From NCBI GenBank assembly GCA_009746045.1, contig RPFO01000041.1:7657613-7721612 (forward strand): a stretch of DNA of 64,000 bases, given 5' to 3'. Source of the DNA: Mesostigma viride. Its lineage: Eukaryota > Streptophyta > Mesostigmatophyceae > Mesostigmatales > Mesostigmataceae. This document shows positions 21,371-32,026 of this stretch, in pieces. The translations under genes were made by a program, and so were the position numbers. Every line of letters begins with the position of its first letter. The first letter of the stretch is position 1. The notes under the pieces were generated by a model. The model saw only the letters and a program-made list of their open reading frames with translations, was not told the origin of the DNA and did not search any database.

Positions 21371-21863
21371 GGCCGGGCCCACTTCAAATGTTCCGCCGTC
21401 CAAGCCAAGTGTGTGACACTTTTGGTCGTTTTTCGCAAAAAAAAAATAAAATTTCGCACGAGTTCGCGTGATTTTCGCGTGATTTTCGCAAAATTTTCAC
21501 ACATTTTCGCACGATTTCGCACGATTTCGCACAATTTTGCATGATTTCGCACAATTTCGCATGGATTTCAACCAAGGGTCGTTTTGGGGAGTGACGTTTG
21601 ACAAAATTTCGCATGAATTCACACACGTTGTGCACATCAAAATTTTTTACCGTCGACATTTTTCACATGAAATTTCGCACAATTTCAGCAAATTTCGCAC
21701 AAATTCGCACGATTTCAGCAAATTTCACACGATTTCAGCAAATTTCGCACAATTTCGCACGATTTCGCACGACGAATCACTCTGCAGAGTGACGATCGTC
21801 GAAAAAGTCAAAAAAACGACCAAAAGTGTCACACTTTTCGGAACATTTGAAGTGGGCCCGGCC
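21371..21863. mobile_element. 493-bp TIR element (MITE-like) inserted in a coding exon
   Basis: Perfect inner-to-outer inverted ends GGCCGGGCCCACTTCAAATG, extended by a further matching block around GTGTGACACTTTTGGTCG. Direct TGTA duplications lie at 21367-21370 and 21864-21867. The interior is a degenerate array of TTTCGCACRA-type units with no transposase ORF. The 4-bp duplication and GC-rich ends do not fit a family I can name with certainty. Confidence 0.85.
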
Positions 21864-23166
21864 TGTACCCCGAGGACATGACGGCGTACCGAGTCCTCAA
21901 GCGGTCCCAAGCAGCCGTGAAGGCTGCTGCCTCTGTGGACCCCAACAACATGCAGGATCCGGTGAAAAAGAGACAGGTGGAGGAGTCCGCGCAGCAGGTG
22001 CCTGTGAAGCGTGCGAAGGGAGTTGTGGCTGGGGCTGCGGTGCAGGGCAGCGAGGCAAAGGCAGGGACAAAGGTGGTAGTCACCACGCCTGCTGTGGAGA
22101 AAGCCAAGGCGGAGGTTGCCACGGCGGCGGCGGCGCAGGCCAAGGCGGAGGTCGCCACGCCGGCAGCGGCGCAGGCCAAGGCGGAGGTCGCCACGCCGGC
22201 AGCGGCGCAGGCCAAGGCGGAGGTCGCCACGCCGGCAGCGGCGCAGGCCAAGGCGGAGGTCGCAACGCCGGCAGCGGCGCAGGCCAAGGCGGAGGTCGCC
22301 ACGCCGACGGTGCTGTCGGTTGCGCCTGCTAAACTGGAATTCAGCGACGTGGATATGGAGCTCGAGCCGGATTTGAAGGATGCAGAGCGAGAACTGGCCA
22401 GGCTAGAAGCCCTCCTAGCAAAACAAAAGGCCCTTGTTCGCGCCCGGCAGCAGGGTACTGCGACTATCGACATCTCGACGGCAACGGGGATGACATCGGT
22501 AAGTATACCTTTTTAGTCGTGCCTAAAAATAAGTTGTTTGCATCTTGCATGCATGCCATATTGTTGTTCATGTAATCATGGTAAATTATGTCGGCTGATT
22601 AGGTTTTGTTGTTTTTCCCCCTATGATTTCTGAAATTTTGTTCCGCTATAAAAATCGCCATTTATTGATAGCATCTTTTTTCTGCAATTAAGTTTTCCTG
22701 AACATGATTGAGTTGACTTCCTTGTATGCCTCTTACTTGCAGGTAAACTGGACCGCCTTCGAAGAACAACGTGGTGGGAGGACTGACACTGACGACGCCG
22801 ATGACGATGCCATGTCATCGGCGTCGTCAGTTGCATCACCATCCAAGGTTAGCTGCACTGCTTTCATTTGGGGGGAATTATAGGTGTCATGTTTTTGGCA
22901 TTTGAAGGTATAGATGTTTATCTGCAAGGGCCTGTTTTTTTCCCCCCTCTTGCATGCATGGAATTGTATCAAAGAGACAACCACAAACAATTGTATGTTG
23001 CTTGGTTTGATTTGCCATACACATTTGCTGCATGGATTGTTAGTTAGGTGGTGCTGAGCTCAAGATCCTTGTAGAACGCTTACGTCTATGTCAAGGATCT
23101 GATTTCTTTTCCTCTTGCATATATTGTGTCGGTTTGCTTGATTTCTTGCAGGCACCACGAGAGTAA

Positions 23167-23515
23167 AATGCAAGCGGTCCCACTTTCAAGTCAGCATGTG
23201 ACGCCCTGTCGAGCGGCCCGCTTCGTTAGCTAGCTGCCATATAGTATTTGATGAAAGGCATTGAATGCCGAAGATGTCATAACGCCATAACAGACTGCAT
23301 GTGTTGAACAGGCATTGAATGCCGAAGATGTACATAACGCCATAACAGTGTTGAATAGTTGAATCAACGGGTTCTTGCAGCTGTAAACATTAAAATTATT
23401 CAAACATTTAATGAAAAAATCATGATTGTTCGTGCTGTTTTGAACAGCGGTTGTTACTGGCACTGCATGCATGTGTCTGCTGCCAGCATATTGCATTATG
23501 GGTGTGTTTTTCAGC
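23167..23515. other. 3' flank of the multi-exon gene with a short tandem duplication
   Basis: No coding sequence is supported here. GGCATTGAATGCCGAAGATG followed by CATAACGCCATAACAG occurs twice (about 23256-23293 and 23308-23348). Confidence 0.5.
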
Positions 23516-23850
23516 GCTGTGTTTTCTCACTTTTCTCACTTTTCTCACGTCCTGTTTTTCTCACTTTTCTCACTTTTCTCACGTCCTGATTTTCTCACTT
23601 TTCTCACGTTTCACACCTCCCGTTTTTCTCACTTATCTCACGTCCTGTTTTCTTGAGATTTTTCTCACGTTTTTCCCCTTTTTTGACCTTTTTGGGGCAA
23701 TCTCACCCGGGTGAGAAACGTGTTTTCTCACCCATTCTCACCCCATTCTCACCCTTTTTTCTCACCTTTCTCACCCATTCTCACCCATTTCTCACCCTTT
23801 TTCTCACCTTTCTCACCCTTTTTCTCACCATTTCTCACCCATTCTCAAAG
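23516..23850. repeat. Degenerate CTCAC-rich simple array
   Basis: Irregular repeats of TTTTCTCAC and CATTCTCACC over about 330 bp. A small palindrome, CTCACCCGGGTGAG, lies near 23700. The apparent ORFs are by-products of the repeat. It abuts the break of Copia fragment C. Confidence 0.8.
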
Positions 23851-25612
23851 CCGAGTTCCTAGTGTACCTCGGCTTGGGCCTCATGCCCGTATGCACGGTG
23901 CATCTGGTATGCTAACAGTTTCAGGGTGACAGCCTGAGGTGCAGTGGCATTGTCAGGATTCTCAACAGGTGGGGTGACTACTGGGGTAGTGACATTGGCT
24001 AACTGGGCAGCTTCAGAAGCTGCACGAAAGGCCGCCCGTGTGAGCACCTTGCCAATGTGAAGATCCACACTAGGGTGGTGTGTACCGAGAACATCTGCCC
24101 GCCCAGCATTCTCTTGCACTGTCACAACATTCCTCATAGGCCCAACCGCCCCAGTATCTAGCTGGGGTGCTGCAGTAGTGCTTAATTGGTCGCTCGGCGT
24201 TGTACACACCCGACCTAGAAGACACCACATTGCTTAGGTCACGCATTGTAGACCCGTGCTCAGGAAGCACGTGATCCTGGCGCGACAGAGCCAGAGCAGC
24301 ATCAACGGATTGCGTGAGCACATCACGGAATGAGACAGAGGATGCAGTCACGTTGCTTTTAGGAACGACGTCAGGCTCTACGACGGCCCGCGGTTCAGCG
24401 TGACGCATTGAGCAAAAGAAGGGGTATCGAGCGTGCTCTCACCTGACTTTCGTGCTGCCCGTCGCTCTGCCCACTCCTCGCGTGTGCCGTGGACGACGAT
24501 GCGCTTGGCCTTGCACGCCTCCACGCTGTGACCACGCAGAACGTCGTGGCACTTGCGGCAAATTGGTTGTCCTCGAGCTCCAGGTCCGGGCGAACTCGGC
24601 AGTCATCCCGGACATGGCGACGTCCGAAGCAGCGCTCACAGCGTTGCTTGCGGTCAGTAGACGCCCCCTGCTGCCGCTTGGCCGGGGGATTAACACCCTG
24701 CTTGGCGTCGCCACCATGCCCGCGCTTGCGCCCTCGCTGGCCCCCGTTGTTGCCGTGGCCGACGACCTTTTTCAGGATGGCCGTAAGCTCCGACCGCGTA
24801 ATTGGAGCCTCTGCGCCTGAAGAAGAAGACGCGCCGGTATCCACCTTGCGCAGGGATGGCAGAGCGGCCGAGGCAGTCGGCTTGGACTGCGCACTCTTGA
24901 AGCAAGAGATCAAATACAGCATGCCCTCGTCGAAACTGACAGCACTCTTCTTTTTGAGTTCCGTCGCTATGGTCAGATGCACATCCGACGACAGGTCGCA
25001 TTTCTTGAGAAATCGATTGCACAGGAAAATGGGCTTGAGGGTATCTAGCAGCTTGTGCTTGTGCACGAAGACCTGGAAATCACGTGCAGCCCCGGGCAAA
25101 TTTGCCTTATTAACTGCATAGCCCTCGAAGTCGTTGAAGGCTTGCTCGTCGGCCTCTTCCTTAGACCGCGACAAGTGGGCATCTAGACCGTTGTAAAAAA
25201 CTTCCCAGGTTTGTTTGTTGTCGTCCGCAAGGCGAACTAGATTGGCAATGTTTGGGTGCTTGGTAGTACTGCAGAATACTGCACGGAACTTGCCAATCAG
25301 CTCCGAATCTTTGTCCGCGCGTCCATCGCGCAGACGCTTGAGAGCAGCCAGAAAATCTGCTGCGTCGTCCGCCGTATAGTCGGCAGGTAGATCAGCGGGC
25401 ACCTCCGTTTGCTTCAGAGGGCCGCGATTCAGTGCATCGTCAGCAGCAAGCATCAAATGCTTGAACTGCTTGGCCAGTTCCGGTTGCGCCACGAGGGTTT
25501 GCATCAACCTCGTGGCCTCGTCCGCACTAAAGCGTGGCAGGACGGTCCCGGCGGCCTCGCCACTTGGCGTATCTGTGTGTTCGCCCGTGCGGCTCCGTGT
25601 ACCGGAAGCCAT
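23851..25612 (-). pseudogene. Family C Copia gag and integrase start (fragment)
   Basis: Gag starts at 25612 (MASGTRSRTGEHTDTP) and is open to 24395. It ends its first zinc knuckle as CERCFGRRHVRDDC. In a neighbouring frame (break near 24560) a second knuckle CRKCHDVLRGHSVEAC follows, the same two-knuckle layout as family B. After another frame change (24230-23859) comes a linker and the pre-integrase start HRAYGHEAQAEV, close in style to family B LYGHEVSAEV. Integrase core, RT and RNase H are missing; the fragment ends at the CTCAC array. Confidence 0.75.
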
Positions 25613-25631
25613 CGGGATTTTTATGAATACA

Positions 25632-25981
25632 AGTTAAAGCCCCCGACCGGCTGAGCTATGGCGGTCGGTCACGTTGAGCTTGGGATAAGGTGAACACAGA
25701 GAACTGCCGTCGGAGCTGGCCAACCACTGGTTTATGTCTTAGCCAGCAAAGCCTATCCGGTTAGCCGTAACCGTGGGACAAGCTAGCTGTCCGTACCGAC
25801 CCGGATAATAAGGACCCGGACTGGGGCCTAGGTGGCGCCGGCCCTAGGCGCCGCCCTTAGACCGGTCGACCGCATCGGACCGCCGGATTATAGCCGGCGG
25901 CTTAGCGGACGCTAGCGGAAGGCGTGCGGACGGACATGGGGAACTTAGAGCCAGATCCTAGGGCTCTAGAGTTACTCAACT
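25632..25981 (-). repeat. Candidate 5' LTR of family C
   Basis: It lies 19 bp upstream of the family C gag. It starts AGTTAAAGCCCCC and ends GTTACTCAACT, matching the AGTT..AACT end style of families A and B. It is rich in short GC palindromes. No second copy is in the window, so the boundaries are inferred. Confidence 0.4.
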
Positions 25982-26148
25982 ATTCCAGCCAGCAAGACCA
26001 GGAGCTTACAAGCTCTGCTAACGAGTTGCTGTGCAAATGCCTCCTCTTCATGTTCTGCATAGCAGTCCAAAGAAGCTAGAGAGGGAGTGAATGCGGTGTT
26101 CAAACTGAGCTGGGACCACTAGGTCGGCCAGCAACATCTGGATGTAGT

Positions 26149-26256
26149 TCATGGCGGGTTTATTATACCTAGCTTTCTAGGAATGTCCTTGGGGCCAGGC
26201 CAGGTCAGGATGTGCCGCCCTGGTTGGCCAAGCCGCTGCATGGAGGCCTGCCAGTA
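26149..26256 (-). pseudogene. LINE ORF2 C-terminal fragment
   Basis: The minus strand reads MQRLGQPGRHILTWPGPKDI. This matches the tail of the RT ORF at 35472-37652 (QPGRHLLTWAGPSDV). No other part of that LINE is evident here. Confidence 0.6.
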
Positions 26257-26675
26257 GTGTATCCCGGTGCGGGAAAAATACGGGGAAAATACGGGATTTG
26301 TGATTTCCCGTACGTACCTGCCGTATTTTTCGGTCCGAATTTGCCGGACTTGGACAAATTTTTGCCAAGGCATAAAAACTGGCGCGGCGTACGCGGGGCA
26401 GTAAAAATTAGATGGCGGTAAGCCACGTGGCACTCACAAGTGCTACGCCTTGCAACTTATGAAAATGAGTGCATGGACACACAGCTAACTCGAGGAGGAA
26501 ATTCTGGGATCATGGCGGCTGCTTGCACTCGGCAGTAGGCAAGGCTTCCTTAGTACTTAGTAGTGCATTATTTTGCAGGCCAGACTGTGTACGTTTTTAG
26601 TGTCGTGATTTCTTCTGTAAGGCCTTAACCTCTCTTGACAGTTTGGTTTTGACAGGCGGCCATCAGCCAACAGCC
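26257..26675. other. Non-coding spacer
   Basis: Contains an AT-rich imperfect inverted repeat built on GGGAAAAATACGGG and CCGTATTTTTCGG (about 26268-26330). I see no gene in it. Confidence 0.4.
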
Positions 26676-27118
26676 ATGTCAGACGACGAGCTTGACGACA
26701 ATGACCCTCAGTGCTGACGAGGAGGATGTGCAAAAGGCAAAAGCAAGGGCTAGCAACCATCCGGTCTGGAAGTACATCCACAAGATTGGAAGGACAGACA
26801 AGGGAAGCCAGATGGTGCGTGCAGTGCAAGTTTTGCCAGAAGAAGTTTACATCTAACGTGTCCCGTGCAGTCGGTCACTTGATCAGTGACGATAATCTTA
26901 GACTCAAGAGGGCGATGACTGTCAAGAAGTGCGACAAAGTTCCCGAGGAGGTTAAAGCGGAGTTGGCAGCGTATCTCCGGGCTAAGGAGGGGAAGAAGCG
27001 CATGGCGTACGACATGGACGCAACCGTGGCCCAGGCCCAGAAGGTGGGGACTCAGGGGTTCTGCATCACGGTCCAGCTCTTCACGCGCTATGAGTGTAGC
27101 CGTGGTGCTGCTACTTGA
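26676..27118 (+). pseudogene. BED zinc-finger fragment, hAT transposase-like N terminus
   Basis: Starts MSDDELDDNDPQ at 26676, just after an acceptor-like TTTTGACAG. A frame change leads into ASNHPVWKYIHKIGR. A second frame (26711-27118) holds WCVQCKFCQKKF, GHL and a later Cys (VKKC), the C-C-H-C spacing of a BED finger, followed by DKVPEEVKAEL. hAT transposases commonly begin with this domain. The catalytic part is absent, so this is a decayed 5' fragment. Confidence 0.55.
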
Positions 27119-27640
27119 TATGTGTTCCGTTCAAGATCACGGATAGACGCCGATCTGATCAGAATGTGCATGCCCGTGTTTTAGCAACACACGATAATTT
27201 TTATGCTTTTGCACATGTAGTGACAGCTGCATGAGTTAAGTGCTTCCTTGATGCACTGATCATGATAATCATTACATAAACAGTTGACAATATGCAAGTG
27301 TCATCTAGTAGACTTCTTATAATGTTGTGCATGCGTTCAATGCATAAGGCATGCTGTGAATGTTTATTCATTGATGTCATGTCTTTTCATCCAAAGGCTT
27401 ATGCTCCATGAGTCCCTTATACGGGACCACGTACGTCAGTCATTTCTTAATTAAAGTCAGATTGTATAGGTGACAATACTAGACACATGCCATGGATTCA
27501 TGAGTTATAATACGTCGTGCATGCATGCTACATATGCAACATTAATTTATGTTTTGCACTGTGCTGACTGGATGGGTCTCCATGCGAGCTTGAACGATCA
27601 GGGGAAGGCAGCCTTGGCTTCACTCCGTTTCCCTTGAGGG
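27119..27640. other. Non-coding spacer
   Basis: AT-rich with no gene. A stretch near 27410-27470 (GCTCCATGAGTCCC then TTAATTAA) resembles the LINE 3' tails at 37789 and 38072. Confidence 0.4.
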
Positions 27641-27644
27641 GAGT

Positions 27645-28458
27645 GTGGGGTCCGCATTCCTGCGCGCCCTCCCCATGAGCCCTTTGTTCACGCTGGTTCC
27701 GGCCCTTTACGCCATCGCTCTCCGCCACCAGCTGTTTGCCCCGCAACCGCTCATCACGGCGGGTGCGTCCTGCGGCAGCTGCGGGCTTGCTCTGGATCGA
27801 TACTACAGGGACGCACTACATCGCGTGCGTGGTGGGTGGCCAGCGGAACCAGAACTGCAGTTCATCTATCTCCATACCGCTATCAGGACTCCAGGTGGTG
27901 TGTGCCATGGTTCGGTCGGTCTTTCCCCACTCCACCATCAAGTGCGAGGACGCGGATGGGGCCGTCCTCTACTCACCCAACCACCGCCCGGACACTACCG
28001 TGCTTGACTACAACGGGCAGGGTTGCCACCTGCTCATCGATGTCTCCGTGGCTCGGCCGCTCTCCGGTCGCCACATCCTCCGGGCGGCTGTGGATGCCGG
28101 CGCTGCTGCCGCTGTGGCTGAGCGCGACAAGTTTGCCTCCTACGGCAATGTGGGGCCCCACCGGGTCGTCCCCTTTGTCCTTGAGGAGTTCGGGGCCATG
28201 GGCCCCAAGACAGCGGAGTTTTTCCACGAGTGCTGCCAGCGCCGTGAAGACCGCCTCGACCTCGAGGGTCAGACAGCCCCGTGGTCTGCCCGCACGTGGT
28301 CCTCGTATTGGCGGCAGCGCCTGTCCCTCACCCTCACTCGCACCGTGGCTGATGTGTTATTCCGCCGCACCCGGGCCGACTTTTGTCGCGACCCATGCGG
28401 TCTAGATCCCTCCCAGGCCTGCATGGTGGGCCGGCAGCGATGTTGCTGTGTGTCGTAG
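27645..28458 (+). pseudogene. LINE C-terminal fragment with Cys motif and REL endonuclease-like domain
   Basis: The first part (frame of 27645) reads MSPLFTLVPALYAIALRHQ and a Cys pair CGSCGLALDRYYRDALH. After a frame change near 27840 the ORF ending at 28458 carries HRPDTTVLDYNG, CHLLIDVSVARPL, then AERDKFASYG and VPFVLEEFGAMGPK. The R-PD, D and E..K pattern fits the PD-(D/E)XK restriction-like nuclease found at the C terminus of some LINEs and related RT genes. The RT core is not present upstream. Confidence 0.55.
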
Positions 28459-29407
28459 TTTTGTGATGTAGTTAGTTGTACCTTGTGCAGCTGGCGTGAT
28501 CCTTGGATGCATGTCCTTGGAAGTCCACGAAAATGGCTGACGGCGGTATGGCTGACGGCGGAGTTCAGATCTTTTGCATCTGAGCCCCAAATTCGGTCAG
28601 ACCACTTGCATTCGATGCGCTTTTTTAAGACGCACCCGCCGGTATAATCGGTTACGGCTGAAACGCAGTATTGCCAAAGTTATCACGTGACAAGCAGCTA
28701 TGACGACCCCTAATTAAGCAAAACGGGGTTTGGAAAAGGAGCTTACCGGCTCCCAGCCCAACCCTCTCGCCATCGTTCTTGCCCAGCCGCCTGGGCTCGC
28801 CAACTCACCACCAGCAGACCCATCGCCAAGCGCCTCGCCTGAGCCCAAGAAACCATGCCACGATCGCCACAAATGGAGCAAATTCTTGCCCGGCGACCAA
28901 CTGTTCACCCTCCTCGAGTGGCAGAAGCTGTCGCCGCAGGAAGTCGTCGAAGTTCTCCAGTTCCTCACACAGGAGCGGAAGCTCTTTGTGGCCTGGAGAG
29001 GGGGGACGGCTATCGACTACCGCAACACGTCCTGGCTCTACACCTGTGACGAATCCCGCCAACGCACGGTTATCTTGACCAGCTACTACCAGAGCAGCTT
29101 CGGCGACATCACCAGAGCACTTTGGAACGCACTCCACGCCCCAGCCCCCGCACAGCCGGCAGCCCCATCGGATTCCTCCCTCTGCAAGGATGACATCCGC
29201 ACAGTGCTGGAGGAGCACGTGACCTGGCCGCTGGCCGAGAAGATGACCTCGCTGAACACCACGCTCAACACGGTCGAGGCCCGGGTCTCCAACGTGGAAA
29301 CCAAGGTCGTCCACAAGCTACAACCACAGTTCACGGCGCTACACACCGCGGCGCAGGCTTCGGAAACGCATGCTGCACTTGTCTCTCGCCTTAACCAGGT
29401 GGAGGGC

Positions 29408-30215
29408 TGTTAGGGATATTATATCCACCTGGCCACAATATATCCCAGCCTGATTTATTTCTTGTTGGATTTATTCCATATGGACTGGGAATTTGATAGC
29501 TTTGATAAGCTAGATGAATTGGGCTCAATGAGCTGATCAATATTCATGTGCCATAGTCCTATACTTGGACATGGATGACTTGTAACCTGAGTCAGCCTAG
29601 TAGCATCACGTATTTGATTGACAAGTGGTGCTATGGCCTATTGGACAAGTGTTTGGTCCATGAGCTGACAAGTATTGGCAGCTCATGATGACACATGTTA
29701 TCACTTACATGATGACAAGTGGGTAGACTCATTGCATGACACTTGTCACTCCAAGGAGAAGAGATGTGTCACTTTATTAATCATGTTATGTGGCACATTA
29801 TTACGTAGACACTTGGCATCTAGCTATTATGCCAGCTCATTGGATCATGTCTAGAATGTTCTAGGAATGTTCTAAGAATATGCCAGGAATATTCCTGGAA
29901 TATACTGAGAATATGCTGGGAATATGCTAGGAATATGCTAGGATGTTTCTACAAGCTTCTGTGATGATGTCATTGCTGATGTCATCCTTCCTAGCCTAAA
30001 AGTTATAAAAGGAAACTGCCCCCTAAGGGCAGGTACCTCCATTCAACCTCCATTCAAGCTCTTCTCCAACTATTATATTCTAATAAAGCCATTTATTCTT
30101 CCACGTAAATTGTCTTCAACCTCTCTTTCTTTCAGCACCTGCAAGGTGTGTGGGTAGCAAGGCCAAGCACAAGGCATTGTGTAAAACCCATTAGTTTCCT
30201 CTCCCAATCCAAACA
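29408..30215 (+). repeat. Copia D 5' LTR
   Basis: 808 bp, TG..CA ends. It contains a run of GGAATATGCT-type units near 29880-29945 and a TATAAAAGG box at about 30003. The putative transcription start would lie near 30030-30040. AATAAAG near 30082 is a possible processing signal. Confidence 0.9.
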
Positions 30216-30227
30216 TGGTATCGGAGG
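30216..30227 (+). other. Copia D primer-binding site
   Basis: TGGTATCGGAGG directly follows the 5' LTR. It matches 10 of 12 bases of the initiator-tRNA-Met site TGGTATCAGAGC typical of plant Copia elements. Confidence 0.75.
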
Positions 30228-30298
30228 TTTGTTACTGAGGAACAAGAAGACCACTGTGAACCCAGAGACATCCAGTTCCATTGGCGACTGAAGACACC

Positions 30299-32026
30299 AT
30301 GGCTACCAAGGAAGCGTGCTACAAGCAATTCCGGGCAACAAGCAAGTCCATCACAACGTTTGATGGGCGGTCTCTGAGGAAATGGGAAGAAATCAAGGCT
30401 GTGTTGAAGGCCTTAGCATCGGCCTATTGTGACCTGGTCAAGGTCCTAACTGGAGAGGAGGATTCGCTAAAGGAGGTCAAGACTGCGCTGCTGGAGGCGG
30501 AGGAGCTACTGCACGGAAGGCGTTCTGCTCAAGCAAAGAAGGAGGGCTCCCCTAACGGCCAGGTTTTCCACACTACTACGAAGAAAAGTGGAGGAAAGAG
30601 GCGGTGCAATTACTGCAAGAAGGCCGGGCACGTGGACACCCAGTGCTGGGAGAAGCATCCGGAGCTGAAGCAAGAACGCAAGAACAAGGCAACGCGACGG
30701 AACCAAGCGAGAAAGGAGCACTCACCAGGTGCCAGCGAGGCGCGTATCACCGAGGAGGCTGCGGAGCGGTCCGGCTTCGTCTTCGCCACCATCGCCGAGT
30801 CGCCATCGCCGTCGGATGCTGCTGCACTCACGCAGTATGAAAAGAAAGCACCGACCAGCTGGGTGCTGGATTCCGCAGCGAGCTGTCACATGACGCCATG
30901 CCCGTCGGACTTCGTGTGCCTGCACCCTCATGACAGGGAAATCGCCGGCTCAGGCGGCCAACTGAAGGCGACAGCCATCGGGACTGTCAAACTGAAGCTG
31001 CCGGGTCAGGACGCGGACGTGCACCTCCAAAACGCGCTGCTCGTTCCCAGGCTGAGCACCCGACTTCTATCAGTCGGCCAGCTCGTCAAGGATGGCCACA
31101 AGGTCGACCTCGCCCAGCGGGTTGCTGTGCTGGACAGCAGGCCCTGCAGCATCGTGACGAGGAACAACACCTACTTTTTGCCCGCGCGCGGTGCGGACGC
31201 AGCGATGGACGCCATCCCAGAGCTGAAATCTTCGGCGACGAGCTTCAAGGACGTCGACGCTGCCTGTCAAGGGCAGAAAATGGCGAGCAGCGAGCGCAGC
31301 ATCTCACGTGCCTCGGGACACGCGGCGGAGTGGCTGGCCGTGGGCCTAACGGTCATACTGGCCATGCTTGCCCGTGTATGCGGGATCGGGGGCGGCCTAC
31401 TGGGCATTACTCGCACACTGCGTGGCTTTTTATACTCTGCGCCGGCCCAGTGGAAGTTCACGCCAATTCGAGAAGTTTCCAGCGCAATGGAGAAGTCCGT
31501 GTCAGACGCTGAAGTACTTCCAGAAACTGCGGTCCAGAACAGCCCAGTGCAGGCGGAGCGCGTTGTCGCCGCCAGCATACCAGGTGATACTGGTGCTAGT
31601 AACCAAAGTCCGGCGACCAGACCAAAGGCGCGGCGCTCGAACGCTGCCAGCCTAACTGAGGGGGAACAAATTCGTGGCGCGAGGGCGAAATCGACCAAGC
31701 TGCAAATTTTTCAAGTCCTGGACTGCCAAGTCCGGTGCTGGCGCGAGGCCTCGAGCGAGCCGACAACGACGTGGACAGCGACCTGTCAGCCAAAGTGTTG
31801 TCAAGCACCAACGGTCAACTCGGTGCAAAATGCTGCCAAGGCATCACGTCGGTCAGTTGACGGTGTTCGGCCAGGCCATGGCATTTGCAATGCGCTAGCT
31901 GCAACGACCCTTGGAAATTGTCGCCCAGGATGCACAGACCCCACTCCTCAAGGTTGCCCTAATGTTTTGTCTGTGGGAAATGAACTTGTATGTCGACTTT
32001 TGTGTCGTGTTTGCTGGAAATTGTGA
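30299..32026 (+). CDS. Copia D gag-protease polyprotein
   Basis: The ATG at 30299 (MATKEACYKQFRATSK) is chosen because the longer frame begins with TTG. The N-terminal capsid part is short for Copia. A CCHC knuckle follows (CNYCKKAGHVDTQC, about residue 110). The retropepsin strand is WVLDSAASCHMT, with DSA in place of the usual DSG. The end of the protease region and pre-integrase strand are also present (LLSVGQLVKDGHKVDL, NNTYFLPAR). The remaining 250 or so residues are not integrase. They include a hydrophobic segment (WLAVGLTVILAMLARV) and Ser/Thr/Cys-rich sequence of unknown origin. Stop at 32024-32026. Confidence 0.75.
   Translation: MATKEACYKQFRATSKSITTFDGRSLRKWEEIKAVLKALASAYCDLVKVLTGEEDSLKEVKTALLEAEELLHGRRSAQAKKEGSPNGQVFHTTTKKSGGKRRCNYCKKAGHVDTQCWEKHPELKQERKNKATRRNQARKEHSPGASEARITEEAAERSGFVFATIAESPSPSDAAALTQYEKKAPTSWVLDSAASCHMTPCPSDFVCLHPHDREIAGSGGQLKATAIGTVKLKLPGQDADVHLQNALLVPRLSTRLLSVGQLVKDGHKVDLAQRVAVLDSRPCSIVTRNNTYFLPARGADAAMDAIPELKSSATSFKDVDAACQGQKMASSERSISRASGHAAEWLAVGLTVILAMLARVCGIGGGLLGITRTLRGFLYSAPAQWKFTPIREVSSAMEKSVSDAEVLPETAVQNSPVQAERVVAASIPGDTGASNQSPATRPKARRSNAASLTEGEQIRGARAKSTKLQIFQVLDCQVRCWREASSEPTTTWTATCQPKCCQAPTVNSVQNAAKASRRSVDGVRPGHGICNALAATTLGNCRPGCTDPTPQGCPNVLSVGNELVCRLLCRVCWKL

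Larger units (their letters stand above)
19067..23166 (+). pseudogene. Multi-exon gene of unknown function, interrupted by a TIR element
   Basis: Assembled from splice signals: exons 19067-19703, 19926-20006, 20463-22498, 22743-22847 and 23152-23166, ending in TAA. All introns are GT-AG and every junction is phase 0. The protein starts MDGHDFKMMYALNLPRPQN. The Lys-rich second exon reads MAKTKQDKTHLEPQ. A coiled-coil stretch (TPQEQEIALLRARLAALEQ) follows, then about 14 AAPAAK/E units. After these is a compact basic domain (IGMFIAVRFLLEDP, WIWEFGKVCSIN), possibly Tudor- or chromo-like. Then come AQAKAEVATPA repeats and a second coiled coil (DAERELARLEALLAKQKAL). Two lesions are seen: a one-base frame change at about 19575-19628, and the 493-bp element at 21371-21863. 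Removing that element with one TGTA restores one continuous frame (1,539 nt in exon 3). It may be a partner gene of the divergent transposase; this is unproven. Confidence 0.6.
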
